Shown here piece after piece: positions 43,965-53,762 of a stretch of DNA of 64,000 bases. This DNA comes from Sphingobium sp. CR2-8 (lineage in GTDB: Bacteria; Pseudomonadota; Alphaproteobacteria; Sphingomonadales; Sphingomonadaceae), in contig NZ_JAYKZY010000002.1 in the NCBI RefSeq assembly GCF_035818615.1, positions 808,501 to 872,500 on the forward strand, read 5' to 3'. A model generated the notes under the pieces. The model saw only the letters and a list, made by a program, of their open reading frames with translations. It had not been told where the DNA came from and did not search any database. Position 1 is the first letter of the stretch. Each line of letters begins with the position of its first letter. The position numbers and the translations under genes are program-made.

Positions 43965-45538
43965 GCGGCCACTTCCAGCTTGCCTTCGTTCCGGCGCGTC
44001 AGACCCCAGGGATTGGCGTCCTGGAGCGCGGGCGGCAGCAGCGCATCGCTCAGATCCTGATAGCAGACGGGGCGCAGGAAGCGCATCATCGCCAGTGTGC
44101 CGACCGAGGTCGAGCGGCCGTCGGATGTCGACGGGAAGGGACCGCCATGGACCATGGCATGAGTCACTTCCACGCCGGTGGGCCAGCCATTGGCCAGAAC
44201 GCGGCCGACCTTGCGGGACAGCGTGGGCAACAGCTTGGCGGCGTTGTCCGCATCGCTGGCTTCCATCTGGAGCGTGGCGGTCAGCTGGCCTTCCAGATCG
44301 GCGATGGTGGCGATGACGTCCTCGATCGTGGCGCACTTCACCAGGATGGAGGATGCGCCGAACACTTCATGCGCCAGCGCCGGGTTGGCGCGGAACTGGT
44401 CGGACGCGGTGGCGAAGAATGCGGACTGGCCCCGGTTGGCGCCGTCCGCTTCCGTGCCACGCGCGACGGTGGTGACGCCATCGGCGCTTGCCAGCGCCTC
44501 GACGCCCTTTTCATAGGCGGCGTGGATGCCGGGCGTCAGCATGACCTGCGCCGCGTTGGCGGACAGGGCCTTGGCGGCCGATGCGACGAACGTGTCGAGA
44601 TCGGGGCTGTCGAGCGCGATCACCAGGCCGGGGTTGGTGCAGAACTGGCCGGCGAACAGCGACATGGAGCCGACGAACGCGGTGCCCAAGGCTTCGGCGC
44701 GCGCAGCGAGCGCGCCGGGCAGCAGGACGACCGGGTTGATCGACGACATTTCCGAATAGACCGGGATCGGCTCCGGGCGGTTGGCCGCGATCTGCATGAG
44801 CGCGATGCCGCCGCCGCGCGATCCGGTAAAGCCCACCGCCTTGATGCGCGGATCGGCGACCAGCGCGCCGCCCAGATCATTGGTGGTGCCGGGCAGGTAG
44901 GAGAAGACGCCTTCGGGCAGGCCGCACGCCGCGACCGCCGCGATGATTGCTCGGGCGACCAGTTCGCCGGTGCCGGGGTGCGCAGGATGGCCCTTTACGA
45001 CGACCGGGCAACCGGCGGCGAAGGCCGACGCGGTGTCGCCGCCCGCGACCGAGAAGGCGAGCGGGAAGTTGGATGCACCGAACACGGCGACGGGGCCAAG
45101 GCCCACATTGACGCGGCGCAGATCCGAACGGGGCAGGGGGGCGCGGTCGGGCAGCGCCTTGTCGATGGTGGCGTCGAGCCAGTCGCCCTGGCGGACATAG
45201 CTGGCGAACAGGCGCAACTGGCCGACGGTGCGGCCACGCTCGCCCTCCAGGCGACCACGGGGCAGGCCGGATTCGCTCATCGCGGTGGTGATGAGCAGGT
45301 CGCCGATGGCGACGATCTGGTCGGCGACGCTTTCCAGGAAAGTGGCGCGGGCGTCGGGGGTCAGGGTGGAAAAGGTTTCGAATGCGGCGTCGGCCAGCGC
45401 GGTGGCGTCAGCGACATCGGCGGTGGATGCGTTGGAGAAGGCGATCTCGCCCTTCGCACCGGTCGACGGGTCGATGGCGTAGAAAGGCGCGCCGCCGGTG
45501 CGCTCGCTCGCGCCGATAAGGATGGCTCCGTTGAACAT
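43961..45538 (-). CDS. 2-ketoglutarate semialdehyde (2,5-dioxovalerate) dehydrogenase
   Basis: A 525-residue aldehyde dehydrogenase of the KGSADH group: LGPVAVFGASNFPLAFSVAG, VGFTGSRGGG, the Glu in SEMSSINPVVLLPG, catalytic Cys in LFAGQFCTNPGL, and the conserved end GWPTGVEVTHAMVHGGPFPS. It oxidises 2-ketoglutarate semialdehyde to 2-ketoglutarate, the last step of the non-phosphorylative pentose and uronate routes. Start ATG 45538 follows CAGGAG. It sits between the dehydratase and the sugar dehydrogenase genes, which points to L-arabinose or xylose oxidation beside galactose. Confidence 0.87.
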   Translation of the reverse strand: MFNGAILIGASERTGGAPFYAIDPSTGAKGEIAFSNASTADVADATALADAAFETFSTLTPDARATFLESVADQIVAIGDLLITTAMSESGLPRGRLEGERGRTVGQLRLFASYVRQGDWLDATIDKALPDRAPLPRSDLRRVNVGLGPVAVFGASNFPLAFSVAGGDTASAFAAGCPVVVKGHPAHPGTGELVARAIIAAVAACGLPEGVFSYLPGTTNDLGGALVADPRIKAVGFTGSRGGGIALMQIAANRPEPIPVYSEMSSINPVVLLPGALAARAEALGTAFVGSMSLFAGQFCTNPGLVIALDSPDLDTFVASAAKALSANAAQVMLTPGIHAAYEKGVEALASADGVTTVARGTEADGANRGQSAFFATASDQFRANPALAHEVFGASSILVKCATIEDVIATIADLEGQLTATLQMEASDADNAAKLLPTLSRKVGRVLANGWPTGVEVTHAMVHGGPFPSTSDGRSTSVGTLAMMRFLRPVCYQDLSDALLPPALQDANPWGLTRRNEGKLEVAA

Positions 45539-45575
45539 GGTCGTTCTCCTGAAAATCATTCAAATTTGGTCACAC

Positions 45576-45602
45576 TGTTCCCCGGCGCAGGCCGGGGTCC
45601 AG
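45576..45602. repeat. Dispersed palindromic repeat, copy A
   Basis: TGTTCCCCGGCGCAGGCCGG... with a CCCCGGC-GCAG-GCCGGGG hairpin; 26 of 27 bases are shared with 54414-54440, and both are followed by AGTTCTA. It lies between two genes of the sugar operon on the minus strand. Confidence 0.65.
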
Positions 45603-45646
45603 TTCTAACCGTGGGATCGGGCCGCAGCTTGTCGCTGCGGAACAGT

Positions 45647-47449
45647 TCAGTGGTTGTCGCGCGGCAGGCCCATGGTCTGGGCGATGCGCTGATATTTTTC
45701 CGCGCCTTCCAGAATCGCGCCGGTGTTCAACTGACCCACGACCGAACGCTGGATTTCCTGCCAGGGGGTCTGCGACGCGGGATATTGGAAGCCGCCTGCT
45801 GCCTCCAGCTTCGCCCGACGTGCGCTCAGTTCCTCGTCGGAAATCAGAACGTTCACCGTGCCGGCTTTGAGGTCCATGCGGACGCGGTCGCCGGTTTCCA
45901 GCAGCGCCAGGCCACCCATCGCCGCTGCTTCGGGCGAGGCGTTGAGGATCGAGGGACTGCCCGACGTGCCGGACTGGCGACCGTCGCCGATGCAGGGGAG
46001 GGCCGAAACGCCTTCGGTGATAAGATAGGAAGGCGGACGCATGTTCACAACCTCGGCCGCGCCGGGATAGCCGATCGGCCCCGCGCCACGCATGAACAAC
46101 AGCGTGTTGGCAGTGATGCCGGTCGCCGGATCGTCGATGCGGTGATGATAATCCTCCGGCCCGTCGAACACGACCGCCGGGCCTTCGAAGGCGTCGGGAT
46201 CGTCCGGGTTGGACAGGTAACGATCGCGGAACTCCGGGCTGATGACGCTGGTCTTCATGACGGCGGCGTCGAACAGATTGCCCGACAGGACCAGGAAGCC
46301 CGCATCCGTGACCAGCGGCTGGTCGAACGGACGGATGACCTTTTCATCCTCGATCTCCACGCCCTTGCAATTGTCGCCCATGGTCTTGCCATTGACGGTC
46401 ATCGCGCTTGTCCGGATCAGGCCCTGGTCGATCAGCTGGCTGACCACGGCGGGCACGCCACCGGCGCGATAATAATCCTCGCCCAGATATTCGCCGGCGG
46501 GCTGGAGGTTCACCAGCAACGGCACCTTGTGCCCGACCGTCTCCCAATCCTTGAGCGGCAGTTCGACGCCCATGTGGCGGGCGATGGCGGACAGATGGAT
46601 CGGCGCGTTGGTCGATCCGCCGATCGCGCTATTGACGACGATGGCGTTGTGGAAGGCGTCCAGCGTCATGATGTCCGATGGCTTGAGGTCTTCGGCGACC
46701 ATTTCCACGATGCGCTTGCCAGTCAGATAGGCGACTTCCTGGCGATCGCGATAGGGGGCGGGGATCGCCGCCGACCCGGGCAGCATCATGCCCAGCGCTT
46801 CGGCCAGGCTGTTCATGGTCGATGCCGTGCCCATGGTGTTGCAATAGCCGGTCGACGGCGCGGAGGACGCGACGAGCTTGATGAAGCCTTCGTCATCGAT
46901 CTTGCCGGCGGCCAGCAACTGGCGCCCCTTCCACACGATCGTGCCCGATCCGGTGCGTTCGCCCTTGAACCAGCCGTTCAGCATCGGGCCGACCGACAGG
47001 GCGATGGCGGGGATGTTGACGGTGGCGGCGGCCATCAGCAGTGCGGGCGTGGTCTTGTCGCAGCCGGTGGTCAGGATGACGCCGTCCAGCGGATAGCCGT
47101 ACATCGCTTCGACCAGGCCCAGATAGGCGAGGTTGCGGTCCAGGCCGGCGGTCGGGCGCTTGCCGGTTTCCTGGATCGGATGGACGGGGAATTCCAGCGC
47201 GATACCGCCCATTTCGCGGATGCCTTCGCGCATACGCTCGGCCAGGACGATATGGTGGCGGTTGCAGGGCGACAGGTCGCTGCCGGTCTGGGCGATGCCG
47301 ATGATGGGCTTACCGCTGCGCAATTCGTCCAGGCTCAGGCCGAAGTTCAGATAGCGTTCCAGATAGAGCGACGTCATGTCGATATTGTCCGGATTATCGA
47401 ACCAGGCGCGGCTGCGCAGCTTGGGGAAGGTCTTGGGCGAATCGCTCAT
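45647..47449 (-). CDS. Sugar-acid dehydratase, IlvD/Edd family
   Basis: A 600-residue Fe-S dehydratase. Cluster-binding cysteines appear in [18 protein letters not shown] and [13 protein letters not shown], and the substrate region in [12 protein letters not shown]. The pattern is that of arabinonate/galactonate/xylonate dehydratases rather than biosynthetic IlvD, and the neighbours (sugar dehydrogenase, KGSADH, dgoK, dgoA) agree. It converts the aldonic acid to its 2-keto-3-deoxy acid; whether galactonate, arabinonate or both cannot be read. ATG 47449 ([13 protein letters not shown]) fits the family start. Confidence 0.88.
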   Translation of the reverse strand: MSDSPKTFPKLRSRAWFDNPDNIDMTSLYLERYLNFGLSLDELRSGKPIIGIAQTGSDLSPCNRHHIVLAERMREGIREMGGIALEFPVHPIQETGKRPTAGLDRNLAYLGLVEAMYGYPLDGVILTTGCDKTTPALLMAAATVNIPAIALSVGPMLNGWFKGERTGSGTIVWKGRQLLAAGKIDDEGFIKLVASSAPSTGYCNTMGTASTMNSLAEALGMMLPGSAAIPAPYRDRQEVAYLTGKRIVEMVAEDLKPSDIMTLDAFHNAIVVNSAIGGSTNAPIHLSAIARHMGVELPLKDWETVGHKVPLLVNLQPAGEYLGEDYYRAGGVPAVVSQLIDQGLIRTSAMTVNGKTMGDNCKGVEIEDEKVIRPFDQPLVTDAGFLVLSGNLFDAAVMKTSVISPEFRDRYLSNPDDPDAFEGPAVVFDGPEDYHHRIDDPATGITANTLLFMRGAGPIGYPGAAEVVNMRPPSYLITEGVSALPCIGDGRQSGTSGSPSILNASPEAAAMGGLALLETGDRVRMDLKAGTVNVLISDEELSARRAKLEAAGGFQYPASQTPWQEIQRSVVGQLNTGAILEGAEKYQRIAQTMGLPRDNH

Positions 47450-47502
47450 CGGGGGCATCCTGACGCAAAATTGGGGCACGGCGCGTTGACGCGCTTGGCC
47501 TC

Positions 47503-47515
47503 CTGATATACTCAG
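47503..47515. promoter_or_regulatory. Candidate GntR operator in the divergent promoter
   Basis: CTGATATACTCAG, a 13-base palindrome with a TATAC centre, lies midway in the 139-bp gap between the dehydratase operon and dgoK. FCD-type GntR regulators commonly bind short palindromes with a TATAC-like centre, and the only regulator in the cluster is such a protein. A TTGACG lies 16 bases before it. Confidence 0.4.
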
Positions 47516-47588
47516 ACAAATGGAATTTCAAGCATTCGAAGTGAGGATATGTGAGCGCTACCATAACTAAAATGGCGAGCATGTCTCG

Positions 47589-48494
47589 ATGAGCGGTTTT
47601 GCCGTGATTGGCGATTGGGGCACCAGCCGCCTGCGGTTGTTTCGCGTGGAGGACGGCGTGATCGTTGCCCGTCGCGACGGACCCGGGATAGGCGCGGTCG
47701 GTCGCGCGGCAGAGGCGGCGCTTGCCGATACGATCGCCCCCTGGCTGGCCGATGGCACGCCGCAATCCATCACCCTGTGCGGCATGGTCGGCGCGCGTGA
47801 CGGTTGGGTCGAGGCGCCCTATGCCGACTGCCCGGCCGACGCCGACACATGGCGGCAGGCGGCGGTGCGCTTCGACTGGCGCGGCGCGCCGCTCGCCATC
47901 ATGGCGGGGCTGGCCTGCGAAGATGCGGTCGGCATGCCCGATGTGATGCGCGGCGAGGAAACCCAGATTTTCGGCGCGATCGCCCGCGATACCGCCCTGG
48001 CGCAGGGGCGTCGCCTGATCGTGCTGCCCGGCACCCACAATAAATGGTCGCTGGTGGAAGACGGCCGCATCCTGGCCTTCCGCACCGTGCCGACCGGCGA
48101 ACTTTTCGCGCTGCTGCGCGATCAATCGACGCTGGGGCCGAAGGTCGACGTCACCGACCTCGCCCAGGAATCCGCCGGTTTTGCCGAAGGGCTGGATCGC
48201 GCGGGCAGCGCACAACTGTTGCTTTCGTTGTTCGCCGCCCGCGCCATGCGGCTGCGCAGCGGGCGTTCGCCTGACTGGGCGCTGGGCTATCTGTCCGGGC
48301 TGCTGATCGGCTGCGAAGTCGCGGAAATATGCGCGACGATGGGCGTGGTGGAGGATGTCGTCCTGATCGGCGACAAACGGCTTTCGGCCCGCTATGCGCA
48401 GGCGCTGGCGGCGCGGGGCATCGGTTCGCACGTGCTGGACGGCGACGCCTGCGCGCTGGCGGGCCTTGGTTTCATGGGAGAGATAGTGGCATGA
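47589..48494 (+). CDS. dgoK: 2-dehydro-3-deoxygalactonokinase
   Basis: A 301-residue sugar-acid kinase that phosphorylates 2-keto-3-deoxygalactonate at C6. The ASKHA nucleotide-binding start FAVIGDWGTSRLRLFRV, the CGMVGARDGWVEAPYADCPA block and LPGTHNKWSLVEDGRI are diagnostic. It is divergent from the dehydratase operon and overlaps dgoA by four bases (ATGA). Together they complete the De Ley-Doudoroff route for galactose. Confidence 0.93.
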   Translation: MSGFAVIGDWGTSRLRLFRVEDGVIVARRDGPGIGAVGRAAEAALADTIAPWLADGTPQSITLCGMVGARDGWVEAPYADCPADADTWRQAAVRFDWRGAPLAIMAGLACEDAVGMPDVMRGEETQIFGAIARDTALAQGRRLIVLPGTHNKWSLVEDGRILAFRTVPTGELFALLRDQSTLGPKVDVTDLAQESAGFAEGLDRAGSAQLLLSLFAARAMRLRSGRSPDWALGYLSGLLIGCEVAEICATMGVVEDVVLIGDKRLSARYAQALAARGIGSHVLDGDACALAGLGFMGEIVA

Positions 48495-49123
48495 CCCTCG
48501 ACGAATTGCTGGCCGACGGCGCGCCGCCGGTCTGCGCGATCCTGCGCGGGATCAAGCCGAGCGAAGCGGTCGACGTCAGCGCCGCCCTGGTCGACGCGGG
48601 CATCCGCATTCTGGAAGTGCCGTTCAACTCGCCCGATCCGCTCGAAAGCATCGCCGCGATGCAGGCGGCCTTCGGCGACCGCGCGCTGATCGGTGGCGGC
48701 ACGGTGCTGAGCGTCGCGGCGGTCGAGGCGCTGCATGATGCGGGCGGGCGCATCATGGTGACGCCCAACACCCATCCGGCCGTGATCGCGCGCGGCGCGG
48801 AACTGGGGCTGGAACTGTTGCCCGGCTTCATGACGCCCAGCGAAGCCTTTGCCGCGATCGCCGCTGGCGCAAAGCGGATCAAGCTGTTCCCGGCCGCCCA
48901 GCTGGGCGTGGCCTATGTGAAGGCGGTGAAGGATGTGCTGCCCAAACATGTCGGCGTATGGGCCGTGGGCGGCACCGGCGCGGACACGATCCGGCAATGG
49001 CTGGCCGGTGGCTGCGAAGGCATCGGCGTGGGCGGCGCGCTCTACAAGCCGGGCGACGATGCGACGATCGTGGGCCAGCGCGGCCGCGATCTGGTGGCGG
49101 CATGGAAGGCGATCAAGGCCTGA
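48491..49123 (+). CDS. dgoA: 2-dehydro-3-deoxy-6-phosphogalactonate aldolase
   Basis: A 210-residue class I aldolase that splits KDPGal to pyruvate and glyceraldehyde 3-phosphate. Typical features: VCAILRGIKPSEA, Glu in ILEVPFNSPDPLESI, GGGTVL, and the Schiff-base Lys in AKRIKLFPAAQLG. Its ATG overlaps the dgoK stop. The C-terminal WAVGGTGADTIRQWLAGG is the phosphate site. It converges with the hybrid kinase gene. Confidence 0.93.
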   Translation: MTLDELLADGAPPVCAILRGIKPSEAVDVSAALVDAGIRILEVPFNSPDPLESIAAMQAAFGDRALIGGGTVLSVAAVEALHDAGGRIMVTPNTHPAVIARGAELGLELLPGFMTPSEAFAAIAAGAKRIKLFPAAQLGVAYVKAVKDVLPKHVGVWAVGGTGADTIRQWLAGGCEGIGVGGALYKPGDDATIVGQRGRDLVAAWKAIKA

Positions 49124-49127
49124 CCCG

Positions 49128-51169
49128 TCAGGCCACGCCCTCTGTTCTTTCCACCGGGCGATCGAGTATCTCGCGTATCTTGGCGGCCAGGTCGGCATAG
49201 CCGAACGGCTTGGGCAACAGATCGACGCCCATGTCCAGTCGGCCATGATGGACGATGGCGTCGCGAGCATAGCCCGTGGTGAACAGGATTTTCATGTCCG
49301 GCCAGCGCGCCCTGGCGATATGGCCCAGATCTGCCCCGGTCATGCCGCCGGGCAGCACCACGTCGGTGAACAGCAGGTCGATCGGCGCGTCCGCCGCTTC
49401 CAGCGCCGCTAAGGCAGCCGGGCCGTCGGCGACCGGGATGACATCATAACCCAGCTCGCGTAGCACTTCGAGCGAGTAGGCGCGGACATTGTCGTCATCC
49501 TCGCACAGCAGGATGCGCTCGCCTCCCCCGACGGAACCGGGGCGACCGTATCATGCGCATCATTGGCTGCGACACTGCCATGATGGCGGGGCAGATACAG
49601 CAGGACATGCGTCCCCTGGCCGGGTTCGGACTGGACGCGCATATGGCCGCCCGACTGTTTGATGAAGCCATAGACCATCGACAGGCCCAGCCCGGTGCCC
49701 CGTCCGACCTCCTTGGTGGTGAAGAAGGGTTCGATCGCCTGGGCCAGGATCGCGGCGTCCATCCCTTCGCCGCTGTCCGCCACGCCGATCACGACATAGG
49801 CGCCAGGCGCGACCTCGGCCTCCTCAGCCGCTTGGTCCGTGGCGATCAACTGGTTCGTGACCTCGATGGTCAGCCTGCCACCGTCCGGCATGGCGTCGCG
49901 CGCATTGACCGCCAGGTTGAGCAGCGCATTCTCCATCTGGTTGACGTCCACCTCGATCGGCCAGGACTGGGCCGGTCCCGTCGTCGCGACCGTGATGGTT
50001 TCGCCCAATGTGCGGTGCAGCAGGTCGGACATGCCAGCGACCAGCCGGTTGGGATCGGCGGGGCGCGGATCGAGCGGCTGGCGGCGTGAAAAGGCGAGCA
50101 GGCGCTGGGTCAATATCGCCGCGCGGTCCGCGCCCGCCGCCGCGCGAGCGACCATGCGCTGGAGCCGGGCATCGTCGGCCGGCAGGGCGCGTTGCAGCAG
50201 GTCCAGATTGCCGGTCACGATTTGCAGCAGATTGTTGAAATCATGCGCGACCCCACCAGTCAGCTGGCCCAGCGTCTCCATCTTCTGCGCCTGACGCAGG
50301 GCCGCTTCTGCCTCGCTCAACGCACGGGCGTCGGCGCGCTGCTGCGTCACGTCGCGGGCGACGCAGTAGATAAGGTCGCCGTCTGGCACGGCGGTCCAGC
50401 TGAACGTGCGATAGCTGCCATCCCTGGCCCGGAACCGGTTGTCGAAACGCAGCACGGGCTGGCCATTGGCCAGCTCGTCAAGCCGTTCCTGCGTCCGCGA
50501 CAGGTCGTCGGGATGTTCCATCCATTGCGACCGTCGGCCAATCAGTTCGTCTTCGCGCCATCCCAATATATCGGTCCAGGCAGGACTGGCGGCCAGCCAG
50601 ACCCCACGCGTATCGGCGATCAGGAAGGGGTCGCGCGCCAGCGCCCATAGGCGGTTGCGGTCCGCCAGCATCGCGCGTTCCGCCTCGACGCGCTGCGTCG
50701 TCTCGCTGACGATGCACAGGACGCCGCCGACCGCGCCATCCGCTTCGAACACCGGCGAGTAGGAGATGTCGAAATAGACGGTCTCCCCGCGTCCGCCATC
50801 GCGCTCGATATAGAAGGGGCGATCCTTGGCATGGACGGTTTCGCCGCTATCCAGCACCGAATGAAGCAGAGGACCAAGATCGTCCCAAAGTTCCGCCCAT
50901 ACCTCATGTCCGGGACGGCCCAGCGCGCGCGGATGCTTGTCGCCGATCGTGGGCCGGTAGCTTTCATTATAGAGCGCACAAAATTGCGGCCCCCACAACA
51001 GCGCGATTTCCGCCTTGGAAGACAGCATCAGACGGACGGTCGAAATCAGGTTGGGAGACCAGCTATCGACCGAGCCGAGCGGGGATGATGCGTCCAGTTG
51101 CGCGATCAGGGCGCCCATCGGTCCCTGCGTGGCGATCATCGCGGCTGGCCCCGTCGATGCGGCGGTCAT
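49128..51169 (-). CDS. PAS hybrid histidine kinase with C-terminal receiver, frameshifted
   Basis: A sensor kinase with no membrane segment: an N-terminal PAS/GAF-like region ([20 protein letters not shown]), a second PAS ([20 protein letters not shown]), HisKA with phospho-acceptor His in [19 protein letters not shown], then HATPase ([28 protein letters not shown]). The receiver domain ([11 protein letters not shown] ... [12 protein letters not shown] ... [10 protein letters not shown]) is in another frame. One extra base in the C5 run at 49525-49529 joins them as [15 protein letters not shown]. As written, the kinase ends in a nonsense tail at 49409. It resembles the alphaproteobacterial cytosolic HWE-like/PAS hybrid kinases with unknown stimulus. 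Confidence 0.85.
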
Positions 51170-51315
51170 GGCAAATCCCTGCATTATATCCAGTCGGTCG
51201 GATACGCCCGTCGGACGATATGTTTCCTCTCTGGCAGCCCCCGGGATGATTTGTCCATGCCCGACATCGGGTGCGACGCCTTGAAAAGGGGCTGGGTTGG
51301 GCGCATGGACCGGGC

Positions 51316-52362
51316 ATGACAGCATCCGCCTTTTCCCGTTCCCGCCGCTCGTCCAACCCGCGTCCGGCGGCCATCGCGCGATGGCTGCTGATCGTGGCCT
51401 TCTTGGTGTTCTGCATGGTCGTGGTGGGGGGTATAACGCGCCTGACAGAATCGGGCCTGTCCATCACCCAGTGGAAGCCGATCACCGGCGCCATCCCGCC
51501 GCTGACCCACGACCAGTGGATGGACGCGTTCCGCCTGTACCAGCAGATCCCCGAATATCAGCAGCTACGCCACGCCATGACGCTGTCGGATTTCCAGTTC
51601 ATCTTCTTTTGGGAATGGTTGCACCGGCTGCTCGGCCGGTTGATCGGCGTCGCCTTTGCCCTGCCGTTGATCTGGTTCGCGGCGCGGCGCGCTATTCCCG
51701 CTGGTTATGGCTGGCGACTCGTGGCGCTGCTGGCGCTGGGTGGATTGCAGGGCGCGATCGGCTGGTGGATGGTAAAGTCGGGCCTGTCGGTCCGCACCGA
51801 CGTCAGCCATTATCGGCTGGCGGTGCATCTGCTGACGGCCCTGTTCATCATCGGCGGTCTGATCTGGACGGCGCTCGATCTGCGCGCGCTGGCGCGATCG
51901 ACCCGCGCGCAGCCCGCCGCGCTGCGTCCCTTCGCGCTGGTCGTGTTCCTCATCTTGCTGGTCCAGTTGATGCTGGGCGCTTTCACCGCCGGGCTGGACG
52001 CGGGCTATGTTTCCAACACATGGCCGCTGATGAACGACCATCTGGTGCCCGAAGGGATCACATGGCTGGGGTCGCTCTGGGCGACGGTGTCGAGCGATCC
52101 CTATCTCGTCCACTTCCTCCATCGCTGGTGGGCGTGGGTCGCGGCCGTCGTGCTGATCCTGTTGGCCCGCCGTGCGAAGCAGGCGGGGCAGCGGGGCGCG
52201 TCGATCGCGATCAACGCCATGCTTGGCACACAGATATTGCTCGGCATCGCCACGGTCATCAGCGGCATCGCCCTGCCGCTCGCCGTGCTGCACCAGGCGG
52301 TGGGCGCACTGCTTGTCGCTTCGGCCACCTGGGGTGCGCATGCCATCGGCGCGCGCCGTTGA
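51316..52362 (+). CDS. ctaA: Heme A synthase (CtaA/Cox15)
   Basis: A 348-residue inner-membrane enzyme that oxidises heme O to heme A for aa3 oxidases. About eight membrane segments; heme-ligand histidines appear in FFWEWLHRLLGR, SHYRLAVHLLTAL, HFLHRWWAW and LHQAVGALL, and the GGITRLTESGLSITQWKPITG block is diagnostic of the alphaproteobacterial type. Start ATG 51316 (MTASAFSRSRRSSN). Its stop overlaps the start of the next gene as TTGA. Confidence 0.95.
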   Translation: MTASAFSRSRRSSNPRPAAIARWLLIVAFLVFCMVVVGGITRLTESGLSITQWKPITGAIPPLTHDQWMDAFRLYQQIPEYQQLRHAMTLSDFQFIFFWEWLHRLLGRLIGVAFALPLIWFAARRAIPAGYGWRLVALLALGGLQGAIGWWMVKSGLSVRTDVSHYRLAVHLLTALFIIGGLIWTALDLRALARSTRAQPAALRPFALVVFLILLVQLMLGAFTAGLDAGYVSNTWPLMNDHLVPEGITWLGSLWATVSSDPYLVHFLHRWWAWVAAVVLILLARRAKQAGQRGASIAINAMLGTQILLGIATVISGIALPLAVLHQAVGALLVASATWGAHAIGARR

Positions 52363-53147
52363 GGCGGCTGATCGCCGTCGCGCTCGTTGCGCTGGCGCAG
52401 CCGGCCGCTGCGCAGAGCATCGCCATCCCCTTCGCGCCGCCCGTCGATCGTCCGCTCGTTTACCGGATCGAGCAGCATCGGCCGGTGGAGGGCGCGACCC
52501 GGCGTTTCAGCGCAACCCGCGACCTGCGCTTCGAAAAGGCCGGGGACGGCTATAGTCTTGCTGCCACTTTGCGGGACATAGACAGCGACGCGCCGCCCGC
52601 AGGATCGGAACCCTATCGTGCCGCGCTCGGCCCGATGGTCGGCCTGACGCTGCGGTTCCGGTTGAACGGGCAGGGGCGGATCATCGGCCTGGACGATCAA
52701 GATGCGGCCTGGGGCGTGGTGCAGGCCGGGGTCGACGCCATGCTGGCGACATTCGCGCCCGACACGCCGCGCCACAAGGCCGCCGCGAAGGTGCAGGCGC
52801 TCTTCGCCAGCCTGTCGCCCGAGGGACGGCTGGCGCTGCTAGCGGGGGAGATCCAGCCGCTCTTCCTGTTCGCGGGCAGCGGCGTGGAGGGCGGCGAGGG
52901 GCGCGGACTGCGCACCGTGGCGGGATCGCCGCTCGGTCGGCCCGTGCCGGTGGAAGGTACGCTGCGCGTCGTGGGCCAATCGACCCAGGGTGTGGATCTG
53001 GCGGAAAAGCTGGCGGGGGAGGGGGTGCAAGTCGGCATCGACTATCATCTTTCGCGCATCACCGGCCTCGTTGAAACCCAACGCCGCAGTCTGGCCCTCG
53101 GGTCGCTGGCGTTGACCGAAATCCGGACGCTGACACCCGCTCCATAA
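52359..53147 (+). CDS. Exported hypothetical protein coupled to ctaA
   Basis: A 262-residue protein with a short signal peptide (MRRLIAVALVALAQPAAAQS) reading from a TTG that overlaps the ctaA stop (TTGA). No ATG gives a signal sequence, so the TTG is preferred. The body looks beta-rich and soluble (PLVYRIEQHRPVEGATRRFS ... LRFRLNGQGRIIGLDD), with no family I recognise. Translational coupling to heme A synthase could point to respiratory-chain assembly or envelope function, but this is inference only. Confidence 0.7.
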   Translation: MRRLIAVALVALAQPAAAQSIAIPFAPPVDRPLVYRIEQHRPVEGATRRFSATRDLRFEKAGDGYSLAATLRDIDSDAPPAGSEPYRAALGPMVGLTLRFRLNGQGRIIGLDDQDAAWGVVQAGVDAMLATFAPDTPRHKAAAKVQALFASLSPEGRLALLAGEIQPLFLFAGSGVEGGEGRGLRTVAGSPLGRPVPVEGTLRVVGQSTQGVDLAEKLAGEGVQVGIDYHLSRITGLVETQRRSLALGSLALTEIRTLTPAP

Positions 53148-53282
53148 ACGACGGTATCATTTTACCCGTCAGCAAAGGGGCAGAATCTCTTGACTTGTCG
53201 GGCCTCACCCGTCATTAGCGCCCCACTTCCGGGTGTCGGCAACGGCGCCCGGTTCCTTTTTACATTCTGGAGTATTGGCACC

Positions 53283-53762
53283 ATGAAGGCGCTGATGAAG
53301 ACCACCAAGCCGGCGACCCCGGCAACGGTCGAAAAGAAGTGGATCCTGATCGACGCCGAAGGCGCCGTCGTGGGCCGTCTCGCTTCGACCGTCGCGAATA
53401 TCCTGCGCGGCAAGCACAAGACCAGCTTCACGCCTCACGTCGATTGCGGTGACAATGTCATCATCATCAACGCGGGCAAGGTGAAGTTCACCGGTCGCAA
53501 GCTGACCGACAAGGTCTATTACAAGCATACCGGCTATGCCGGCGGCATCAAGGAAACCACCCCCCAGAAGATTCTGGAAGGCCGTTTCCCCGAGCGCGTC
53601 CTGGAAAAGGCCGTCGAGCGTATGATCCCCCGTGGTCCGCTGGGCCGTCAGCAGATGCGCAACCTGCGCATCTTCGCCGGCGCCGAGCATGCGCATGAAG
53701 CCCAGAACCCCGAAGTGCTCGATTTCGCGTCGCGCAACCGCAAGAACAAGGTGGGTGCATAA
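53283..53762 (+). CDS. rplM: 50S ribosomal protein L13
   Basis: A 159-residue L13: [59 protein letters not shown] short N-terminal extension ([17 protein letters not shown]) precedes the conserved core. It overlaps rpsI by one base (TAATG), the normal rplM-rpsI operon. The start is ATG 53283; a frame open further upstream has no ribosomal-protein features. Confidence 0.97.
   Translation: MKALMKTTKPATPATVEKKWILIDAEGAVVGRLASTVANILRGKHKTSFTPHVDCGDNVIIINAGKVKFTGRKLTDKVYYKHTGYAGGIKETTPQKILEGRFPERVLEKAVERMIPRGPLGRQQMRNLRIFAGAEHAHEAQNPEVLDFASRNRKNKVGA

Noticed and set aside
44147..47506. A 1119-codon open frame on the plus strand
   Set aside because: It lies wholly antisense to the KGSADH and dehydratase genes. 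Its Arg/Gly/His/Gln-rich product is a by-product of G/C-biased codons and has no family features.
47461..47588. Riboswitch in the divergent sugar promoter
   Set aside because: The gap is short, has no conserved aptamer-like structure, and a GntR regulator is present.
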